Positions 22,887-28,616 of a stretch of 28,616 bases of DNA are shown here, piece after piece. Position 1 is the first letter of the stretch; every line of letters begins with the position of its first letter. The stretch is from a virus. The stretch spans positions 1-28,616 of IMG/VR virus record IMGVR_UViG_3300021225_000095; one strand, 5' to 3'. The position numbers were made by a program, and so were the translations under genes. Below the pieces are notes generated by a model that did no database searches, had not been told where the DNA came from, and was given only the letters and a program-made list of their open reading frames with translations.

Positions 22887-24833
22887 ATGGTAATTAAGAT
22901 TGATTATACAAGTAGTGATGTGTATGTAAGCACATCAGTCTCACCAGTCTATGTGGTGGTGAATTATAGCGGTACGAGTGGTGGTGGCGTTTGGGGACAG
23001 ATTACAGGTACGCTTAGCAATCAGACTGACTTGCAGACTGCTCTTGATGGCAAGTTTGATGATCCTACTGGAGACACAACACAATACATTGCAGGAGATG
23101 GGTCTTTGGTTGCTTTTCCTATTGCGGGTCAGGCAGGTACTTTGGTAAGAGAGGTTAGGAACATAACTGGTGCAACTTTAACAAAGGGTACAGTAGTATA
23201 TATAAATGGAGCAAGTGGTAATAAGCCTACTGTAACAAAAGCACTTGCAACTGGTGACTCAACATCAGCGCAGACATTTGGCATTGTTCAAGCTAATATT
23301 GCAAATAACTCAAATGGATATGTAGTTGCAGTTGGTGATATTGATGGATTAAACACATCAGCATTTGCTGATGGTGCGCAATTATATTTAAGTGCAACGA
23401 CAGCAGGAGCATACACAGATGTAAAGCAATATGCACCAAACCATTTGGTTTATATTGGTGTAATAACAAGAAGTCATCCAACACAGGGTAGGATTGAGGT
23501 TCGTATCCAAAATGGTTACGAATTAGATGAGATTCATAATGTTGCTGCACAAAATCCATCCAACAATGATGCACTAATCTACGAATCAAGCACCTCACTT
23601 TGGAAGAACAAGACAATTGCTACTGCGTTGGGATATACACCACAAGCATCCTTAACACTAACCACAACAGGTACAAGTGGTGCAGCGACATTGGTAGGTG
23701 CTACACTTAATATTCCGCAGTATAGTGGTGGTGGTGGTGGAACACCTGGAGGTTCTAATACTTATGTTCAGTACAATGATAGTGGTGCGTTTCAAGGTAG
23801 TGCAAATTTTATTTGGGATAATTCTAATTCAAGATTAGTAATAAATGGACAAATAAGGTTTGGTACATCTGGGAATTTCGCAAACGTATCAGGTATTAAT
23901 GTTTTATCAAACAATACTTATTTTGATAGTTTAAATGTTTCAAGACATATAACATCAAATCCTGCTTCTATATTTTTACAACAAGTAGATGGAAATCTAA
24001 AATTCCAACAAGCACCAACAGCAGCAGTAGGTAGTGTAGCTACATTTTCAACAAAATTTGAAGTTTTTGCAAATGGAAGATTTGCTACGGGAGGAGCTTC
24101 AGATTATGGTGCATTGGTTAATATGCTTGGCACAACATCTGATGCATTACAAATAGGAAACGCAAACTATTTGAAGTTTGGTGGTCAAGCATCAGGTACG
24201 CAATACATAAAAGCTTTTGAAACAGACTTTACTGTTGGTAATGCCTACTCTGGTGGTAGTCTTATATTAATGTCTGGCAATGCTTCAAGTGCAAAACTCA
24301 CAGCAGCAGGTCGCCTCTTGTTGGGAACAACGTCAGAGAGTACTTATTTACTTGATGTCAACGGGACTGCGAGGGTGATTGGGGAATTAACACTTGGAAC
24401 ATCTTCATCAGTTGGTTATCAAACTTGGATAGAAGGTTCAACAAATACAAGATATACTGCTGGTCAAAAATTTATAGTTACATATGCTTTTGGAACAGTT
24501 TCATTTGGTAATAATAATGCTATACCATCACCTGCAAGTGGAAATAAAATAGGATTTCAGATAACTAATAGGAATGCTCAAACTTTAACATTCTATGAAG
24601 TTGATGGAAGTAATTCTCAGTTATTTATTTCTGCAAATAGTACAAATACTGGTAGTGCTTCAGCAATTGCAGAATTTCAATCTACTACACAAGGCTTCCT
24701 CCCACCTCGGATGACAGCAACGCAGAAGAACGCAATTGCTACACCTGCGGCAGGTCTTATGGTATTTGATACAACATTAGCAAAACTATGCGTATATAGC
24801 GGAACTGCATGGGAAACTATAACATCAATTTAA
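22887..24833 (+). CDS. Tail fibre with modular repeats
   Basis: 648 residues, rich in Gly/Ser/Thr/Ala/Asn. N-terminal attachment segment (1-35) leads to 'WGQITGTLSNQTDLQTALDGK' in parts (36-56), then a conserved fibre module (about 85-210: 'VREVRNITGATLTKGTVVYI', 'GQLY'-type strand 'DGAQLYLSATTAGAYTDV', 'HLVYIGVITRSHPTQGRI'). A Gly-rich hinge 'SGGGGGTPGGS' (280-290) precedes a beta-rich shaft. It ends 'QGFLPPRMTATQKNAIATPA' and 'GLMVFDTTLAKLCVYSGTAW', a common C-terminal fibre end. It likely binds the host surface. A homologous hinge module occurs in the second fibre gene (25141). Confidence 0.85.
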   Translation: MVIKIDYTSSDVYVSTSVSPVYVVVNYSGTSGGGVWGQITGTLSNQTDLQTALDGKFDDPTGDTTQYIAGDGSLVAFPIAGQAGTLVREVRNITGATLTKGTVVYINGASGNKPTVTKALATGDSTSAQTFGIVQANIANNSNGYVVAVGDIDGLNTSAFADGAQLYLSATTAGAYTDVKQYAPNHLVYIGVITRSHPTQGRIEVRIQNGYELDEIHNVAAQNPSNNDALIYESSTSLWKNKTIATALGYTPQASLTLTTTGTSGAATLVGATLNIPQYSGGGGGTPGGSNTYVQYNDSGAFQGSANFIWDNSNSRLVINGQIRFGTSGNFANVSGINVLSNNTYFDSLNVSRHITSNPASIFLQQVDGNLKFQQAPTAAVGSVATFSTKFEVFANGRFATGGASDYGALVNMLGTTSDALQIGNANYLKFGGQASGTQYIKAFETDFTVGNAYSGGSLILMSGNASSAKLTAAGRLLLGTTSESTYLLDVNGTARVIGELTLGTSSSVGYQTWIEGSTNTRYTAGQKFIVTYAFGTVSFGNNNAIPSPASGNKIGFQITNRNAQTLTFYEVDGSNSQLFISANSTNTGSASAIAEFQSTTQGFLPPRMTATQKNAIATPAAGLMVFDTTLAKLCVYSGTAWETITSI

Positions 24834-24844
24834 AATAAAATAAA

Positions 24845-25141
24845 ATGGCAAAACAAATCGCACCCGTCAATGTATGGGTAAATGGAACAAGTAAAGAGGC
24901 TAAATACCTTCAAGTGACTGGCATCAATGACAACTACGAATCAAGTGCTACTAACTATTGGCAGTTGTTCACAATGAACGTAGATGCTGAAGGGGTTGAA
25001 TCAGTAGGTGAAGCGGTGGCTCAAGGAAACTGCACCATCCAGGGGCAGGATTATATTAACTGGGGCGACCAACCCGCTATGGACATCAATACTTGGATTT
25101 ATGATTGGGTTGCTCAACAACTTAACTTGACAATTATCTAA
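24845..25141 (+). CDS. Small conserved-looking tail-region protein of unknown function
   Basis: 98 residues, acidic, with 'VWVNGTSKEAKYLQVTGIND', 'YWQLFTMN' and 'INWGDQPAMDINTWIYDWVA'. There is no signal peptide or membrane segment. It sits between two fibre genes and overlaps the next start by one base (TAATG). The aromatic-rich second half suggests a small compact beta/alpha fold. A fibre chaperone or a small fibre-associated subunit fits the context, but I do not recognise the family. Confidence 0.65.
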   Translation: MAKQIAPVNVWVNGTSKEAKYLQVTGINDNYESSATNYWQLFTMNVDAEGVESVGEAVAQGNCTIQGQDYINWGDQPAMDINTWIYDWVAQQLNLTII

Positions 25142-26586
25142 TGAGGATTAACAGATCCATAATATCAAACCAGACTGAGTCAGTACCAACTACTCGCACA
25201 CTCACAATTGGGGGCGTAACCTATGATCTCTCAGCAGATAGGACATGGGCAGGTGGTAGTGGTGGATTGACCTCAGTAGGATTGTCTGCTCCAACAGGTT
25301 TTAGTGTATCCAACTCTCCACTAACATCAAATGGAACAATTGCACTATCATTTGCAAGTGGATACGCATTGCCTACAACTGTGAAGCAGTCAAATTGGGA
25401 TGATGCCTATACTTTTGTAAGCAACTTTCCAACTCAAATGGGGAATAGTGGAAAGTACCTAACAACAAATGGTAGCACCCTATCTTGGGCAACTGTGAGT
25501 GCATTAACTGATGGTGATAAAGGTGACATAACAGTAAGCGGAAGCGGTGCAACTTGGACAATTGACAATGCTACAATAGGCGTTGCAAAGTTATCAGCAA
25601 GTGGTACGCCATCAGCAACAACATATCTTAGGGGTGACAATACTTGGGCAACAATTACAAGTGGAGGCTCACCAGGTGGATCAAGTGGTGATTTACAATA
25701 TAACAATGCAGGTGCATTTGGTGGTGCTGCAAATGTTGAGATAGATGGAGGTGACCTTGCTCTTGTTGATGCTGGTTTTCCTACTGCTCCTGCAACCGAT
25801 AGAACAAAGATTTTCACAGATGCAATGGCAGGAAGAAGGATGGTGAGTTCAATGGATTCAAGTGGCATCCATTTTGACTTCCAACCTGCTTTATTCAACT
25901 CTACCACTTATATGTGGTTAGCAGGTACAGGTACAACACTTGCCATTAACTGGGGTGTGTCATTTACGGCAAGGAATAATGGAACGGCAGCAGCACAAGC
26001 AACACCTGTAAAGGCATCAACAAGTGCAATAACCTCAATGAATCGTGCCACATTTGGTACTGGTTCAACTACAACTGGTGCAAGTGGTATTCAGTCAACT
26101 GATACTGTTGCTTGGATGGGTAATGCATCAGGTCTTGGTGGGTTTTTCTTCTTTGCAAGATTTGCTCTTGAAGTAATAAATGGTACTTATAGATTCTTTG
26201 TTGGGTTATCTGCTAACAATGCTACTATGGCAGCAGATAGTTCCACATGGAACAATACCATAGGCTTTGGTAAGGATGTTGGTGATTCAACTTTGCAGTT
26301 CATAATGAGGAACAATGGTACAGTAACTACCAAAAAGAATACTGCAATTACACCAAACGCTTCTGATATCTATGACTTATATATCTTTTCAAGACCAAAT
26401 AGTTCACAAATTGAGTTTGAGTTGAGAAATGCAGTAACAAATGCAGTTCTATCAACAAATACAGAGATATCAAACTTACCACTTAATACAACTTTTATGT
26501 ATATGCAATCACATATACAAGCACAAACAGTTGGTACTGCAAAACTACTTGCTCTCAATCGTATGTACTTAGAATCAAACCTATAA
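25141..26586 (+). CDS. Second tail fibre / receptor-binding protein
   Basis: 481 residues. The N-terminal third is a linker with 'TRTLTIGGVTYDLSADRTW' (18-36) and 'DGDKGDITVSGSGATWTIDN' (124-143), motifs I have seen in Bacteroidota phage fibres, then a hinge 'SPGGSSGDLQYNNAGAFGG' (177-195) homologous to the one in the first fibre. The C-terminal 280 residues form a distinct beta-rich domain ('MWLAGTGTTLAINWGVSFTA', 'GGFFFFARFALEVINGTYRF') that resembles a lectin-like or jelly-roll head and is the best candidate for receptor binding. Two fibres suggest a branched or two-receptor system. Confidence 0.82.
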   Translation: MRINRSIISNQTESVPTTRTLTIGGVTYDLSADRTWAGGSGGLTSVGLSAPTGFSVSNSPLTSNGTIALSFASGYALPTTVKQSNWDDAYTFVSNFPTQMGNSGKYLTTNGSTLSWATVSALTDGDKGDITVSGSGATWTIDNATIGVAKLSASGTPSATTYLRGDNTWATITSGGSPGGSSGDLQYNNAGAFGGAANVEIDGGDLALVDAGFPTAPATDRTKIFTDAMAGRRMVSSMDSSGIHFDFQPALFNSTTYMWLAGTGTTLAINWGVSFTARNNGTAAAQATPVKASTSAITSMNRATFGTGSTTTGASGIQSTDTVAWMGNASGLGGFFFFARFALEVINGTYRFFVGLSANNATMAADSSTWNNTIGFGKDVGDSTLQFIMRNNGTVTTKKNTAITPNASDIYDLYIFSRPNSSQIEFELRNAVTNAVLSTNTEISNLPLNTTFMYMQSHIQAQTVGTAKLLALNRMYLESNL

Positions 26587-26587
26587 T

Positions 26588-26794
26588 ATGGCATTGACGT
26601 ATAAATATGTGATAAGGCAGTCTGCAAATATGCTATACTATACTGAGAACCACGATGTACCAATGGCAGATAGGTGGAGTCCTAATTTTATGGATGCTCA
26701 CCAATATGATTCAAAGGCACTTGCGGAGGCTGAGATAGAATTGGATGATCATGGTACTGTTTATTTTCAAGTGCAAGAAATTACGATAAAATAG
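26588..26794 (+). CDS. Small unknown protein after the fibre genes
   Basis: 68 residues, soluble, with 'YKYVIRQSANMLYYTENHD' and 'AEAEIELDDHGTVYFQVQEI'. It starts one base after the second fibre stop. The last strand pattern suggests a compact alpha/beta fold. Its position at the end of the tail operon, just before the lysis genes, would fit a fibre chaperone or head-fibre accessory, but no motif identifies it. Confidence 0.6.
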   Translation: MALTYKYVIRQSANMLYYTENHDVPMADRWSPNFMDAHQYDSKALAEAEIELDDHGTVYFQVQEITIK

Positions 26795-26820
26795 TTATTT
26801 TCACATCTAAATTATATACT

Positions 26821-26952
26821 ATGAACTTGATTGAACTAAAGGCTTCTGCCTACGATTTACTCGCTCAGATTGAATACTTGCAAAAGCAACTACAAGAAGT
26901 TAATGCCAAGATTGGCGAGGAAATTCAAAAGCAGAAAAACGAAAATGGATAG
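26821..26952 (+). CDS. 43-residue coiled-coil peptide
   Basis: A short complete frame from ATG 26821 to TAG 26952. The peptide is almost wholly helical with a heptad pattern ('LAQIEYLQKQLQEVNAKIGEE', in parts), lacking membrane segments. It follows a 26-base gap after the tail operon and overlaps the following membrane-protein gene by 8 bases, so it probably opens the lysis operon. A role as a soluble partner or antiholin of the downstream membrane proteins is possible but only inferred. Confidence 0.65.
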   Translation: MNLIELKASAYDLLAQIEYLQKQLQEVNAKIGEEIQKQKNENG

Positions 26953-27103
26953 CAAGTCAATTGGAATGTGTACGGCGACTATACTGATTAAGATATGGGC
27001 AGATATTGCCTTGTCTGATGTTGGTATAGTCGTTGCTATTTTAGCTGGAATATCAACAATAGTCTATAATGTTTATAGGTTATATAAAGAAATAAAATCA
27101 TGA
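26945..27103 (+). CDS. Small membrane protein, holin candidate 1
   Basis: 52 residues from ATG 26945; a longer in-frame start at 26870 would run through the coiled-coil gene and is not credible. One clear membrane segment 'VGIVVAILAGISTIVYNVY' (about 26-44), a weaker hydrophobic N-terminal stretch 'IGMCTATILIKIW', and a basic end 'RLYKEIKS'. Size, charge tail and location immediately before the spanin and endolysin fit a small holin. Its stop overlaps the next start (ATGA). Confidence 0.6.
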   Translation: MDSKSIGMCTATILIKIWADIALSDVGIVVAILAGISTIVYNVYRLYKEIKS

Positions 27104-27285
27104 GGCAGTTTTTCACAGAGGATAACAATAGGCTAAGTATGAAGCGGTTTTGTGCTTTTATTGGCACAGTATCGCTTTGTATTATAGCAATTTGCAAACC
27201 GACTGAGGAGATTATTTATGCTTTGACATTTATTGTATCATCATCACTTGGATTCACTTCAGTTGAGAAAATATTCAGAAAATGA
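27100..27285 (+). CDS. Small two-segment membrane protein, holin candidate 2
   Basis: 61 residues with two hydrophobic stretches, 'FCAFIGTVSLCIIAICK' (17-33) and 'IIYALTFIVSSSLGF' (38-52), joined by a short 'PTEE' turn, giving both ends in the cytoplasm (basic 'KIFRK' end). Proteins like this often accompany endolysins in Bacteroidota phages. Together with the preceding gene it may form a holin/antiholin pair; which is which cannot be decided. ATGA overlaps link it to both neighbours. Confidence 0.6.
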   Translation: MRQFFTEDNNRLSMKRFCAFIGTVSLCIIAICKPTEEIIYALTFIVSSSLGFTSVEKIFRK

Positions 27286-27731
27286 GACATCTACTTTTAC
27301 TACTGATCTTCATTAGTTGCAATCCGGTTAAGCAGGTTATAAGAGACCAGGATAAGCTTGAAGAAGTAGCAAAAGTGGTGATAAAAGGTGGATGGTGTGC
27401 TAATGACACTACATACATCACAAAGTCAGATACACTTGTTGAGGTTGATACACTAATCACAACTGATACACTTACTGATACCTACATCATCAACGATACG
27501 GTATATCTTACTAAGTGGAACACCAGAGAAATAACCAAAACTTTGACAATTCACGATACATTGCGTTCAATAATTACTGACAATGCTCGTGTTAGGTTAT
27601 TACAGACCGATTCAGCACGTTTAAGCAATGAGTTGATAACTTGGCAAGGAAAAGCAAGAAGGAGTCAAATTTACCTATTTGGATTGATTGGTTTATTTAT
27701 TCTTATAATTTATCTAAGAAATAAAATATGA
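27282..27731 (+). CDS. Probable unimolecular spanin (lipoprotein plus C-terminal membrane anchor)
   Basis: 149 residues. The N-terminus 'MRHLLLLLIFISCNPVKQ' has a lipobox with Cys13, so it should be lipidated and sorted to the outer membrane (Asn at +2). The middle (42-95) is beta-prone with a repeated Asp-Thr pattern ('SDTLVEVDTLITTDTLTDTY', then 'NDTVYL', 'HDTL'). A C-terminal membrane helix 'IYLFGLIGLFILIIYL' (130-145) ends in 'RNKI', a basic cytoplasmic tail. A lipid anchor at one end and an inner-membrane helix at the other is the u-spanin layout known from phage T1 gp11. It sits between holin candidates and the endolysin, with ATGA overlaps on both sides. It would fuse inner and outer membranes in the last step of lysis. 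Confidence 0.75.
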   Translation: MRHLLLLLIFISCNPVKQVIRDQDKLEEVAKVVIKGGWCANDTTYITKSDTLVEVDTLITTDTLTDTYIINDTVYLTKWNTREITKTLTIHDTLRSIITDNARVRLLQTDSARLSNELITWQGKARRSQIYLFGLIGLFILIIYLRNKI

Positions 27732-28171
27732 AACTAAACAAAGCAGGTGCAGACTTAATAAAGGAATTTGAAGGATGCAAGTTGAAGTCCTATCAGTGTA
27801 GTGCTAAAAAGTGGACAATTGGATTCGGCAACACCTTCTACGAAGATGGTTCACCAGTACTTCCTGGTCACGCTATTACTCAAGAAAAGGCTGACCAACT
27901 TTTTGAATTGATAGCGAATGAGTTTGCTGAAAAGGTTACTAAGTTGGTGACCTCAATGGTGACCTTAAACCAGTTCGGAGCGTTGGTATCTTTTTGTTAT
28001 AATTGTGGAGAGGCAAACCTAAAAAAGTCAACACTGCTTAAAAAGGTAAATGCCAATCCGAATGACCCGACAATAAGGGCAGAGTTCCTAAAGTGGAATC
28101 GTGCATCAGGTAAAGTACTTGCGGGACTCACACGCAGAAGGGAAGCAGAAGCTAATCTTTATTTCAAATGA
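27728..28171 (+). CDS. Endolysin, GH24 lysozyme (T4/P22 type)
   Basis: 147 residues, a complete single-domain GH24 muramidase. The catalytic region reads 'LIKEFEGCKLKSYQC' and 'KKWTIGFGNT', giving E15, C24 and T30 in the E-8aa-C-5aa-T spacing of R21/P22-type lysozymes, where Cys or Asp occupies the second place. 'SFCYNCG' (about 97-103) and 'GLTRRREAEANLY' (near the end) complete the family. No signal peptide or SAR anchor is seen, so release depends on a holin. The start overlaps the spanin stop and its own stop overlaps the next start (ATGA). Confidence 0.93.
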   Translation: MKLNKAGADLIKEFEGCKLKSYQCSAKKWTIGFGNTFYEDGSPVLPGHAITQEKADQLFELIANEFAEKVTKLVTSMVTLNQFGALVSFCYNCGEANLKKSTLLKKVNANPNDPTIRAEFLKWNRASGKVLAGLTRRREAEANLYFK

Positions 28172-28616
28172 ACAAGTCACAACTTTGTGCTGAATATAGA
28201 GAGAAGTTTGGATGGGAAATGCCAAGTTTAAAATTGGCAAGAATTATATATAAAGACAATCCATTGTTATTTAAAAGTGCTGAGTCAGTAAGGTTGGTTC
28301 TAAGGCAAATTGAGGGAAAATCAAATAACAGAACAAAGGTGAGAAAAGAAATACCAAATAGACCAAAGAATCCTTATAACCTTCCAGAGTCAGATGAGGC
28401 AATTTATGAACCATATAAATTAGATGCAAAAAGGTTGCTTGTTTTATCTGACATCCATATACCTTATCATAGCATTGATGCGCTGACTTGCACATTTGAT
28501 TATGCAAAAAAAGAGAAGCCAGATGCTATACTTTTGAATGGTGATACAATTGACTTCTTTGGATTGAGCAGATTTGCTAAAGATCCAAAAGCCAGGTCAT
28601 TTGCACATGAACTCAA
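28168..28616 (+). CDS. Metallophosphoesterase (calcineurin-like), 3' end outside the window
   Basis: An open frame from ATG 28168 to the edge, 149 residues visible. The N-terminal part (1-50, 'LCAEYREKFGWEMPSLKLAR', 'SAESVRLVLRQIEGK') looks like a small helical DNA-binding-type module, followed by a basic linker. From 88 the metallophosphoesterase core begins: 'LLVLSDIHIPYH' with D95 and H97, and 'LLNGDTIDFFG' with D126 and D129, the first two of five metal-binding motifs. Such phage enzymes act as phosphodiesterases or nucleases, for example in DNA or nucleotide processing. It shares a 4-base overlap with the endolysin, but its function is probably unrelated to lysis and may open the next module. 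Confidence 0.88.
   Translation, partial: MNKSQLCAEYREKFGWEMPSLKLARIIYKDNPLLFKSAESVRLVLRQIEGKSNNRTKVRKEIPNRPKNPYNLPESDEAIYEPYKLDAKRLLVLSDIHIPYHSIDALTCTFDYAKKEKPDAILLNGDTIDFFGLSRFAKDPKARSFAHEL

Noticed and set aside
26870-26944. Longer start for the first small membrane protein
   Set aside because: It would read a Lys/Arg-rich shadow of the coiled-coil gene; ATG 26945 gives a compact membrane protein.
1-28616. Lysogeny module, tRNA genes or insertion sequences
   Set aside because: No integrase, excisionase, CI-like repressor, cloverleaf or transposase was recognised on either strand.

Overview
The window reads as about 28.6 kb of a tailed bacteriophage genome with siphovirus-type structural genes: HK97-type head genes, a tail tube, a frameshifted G/GT tail chaperone pair and a 609-residue tape measure. 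The host is most likely a member of the Bacteroidota. This rests on the AT-rich sequence, on start codons without Shine-Dalgarno purine runs, on -7 elements matching the Bacteroidota pattern TAnnTTTG (for example at 5319-5326 minus and 6340-6347 plus), and on tail and fibre proteins of a style I associate with phages of that phylum. All genes run on the + strand except one 25-residue peptide gene. I see no integrase, excisionase, CI-like repressor, tRNA or CRISPR array, so the sequence alone does not say whether the phage is temperate.

Layout. (1) 1-4339, DNA modification and replication: an unrecognised protein, a TET-associated-type glycosyltransferase, a VRR-NUC nuclease, a degenerate SNase-fold protein and a primase-polymerase/SF3 helicase. 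(2) 4340-4726, a non-coding block with helically phased iterons and inverted copies, a good origin candidate. It is followed by a stand-alone DnaA domain IV-like protein (4727-5146). (3) 5147-5715, a control region: a minus-strand mini-gene with its own promoter and terminator, an almost pure AT stretch, a small unknown gene, and two 18-bp dyads exactly 21 bp apart. (4) 5716-13516, packaging and head: a possible small terminase, a 308-bp gap that may hold the packaging site, TerL, portal, a MuF protein with a C-terminal zincin-like domain, a 56-residue Cys-rich protein, a HAD/central-domain/prohead-protease fusion and the major capsid protein with a strong terminator. (5) 13589-15141, a cargo pair: FkbM-type methyltransferase and GT4 glycosyltransferase. 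(6) 15144-26794, connector and tail: head-tail adaptor, HK97 gp10-like protein, tail terminator-like protein, tail tube, chaperones with an A_AAA_AAG slip site, tape measure, hub-like protein, a second tube-like protein, a BppU-like protein and two fibres. (7) 26821-28171, lysis: a coiled-coil peptide, two small membrane proteins (holin candidates), a probable unimolecular spanin and a GH24 endolysin. (8) A metallophosphoesterase gene runs off the right edge.

The least ordinary items are the iteron block with its DnaA domain IV gene, the twin dyad operator, the minus-strand peptide unit, and the MuF-zincin protein followed by a possible immunity-type partner.
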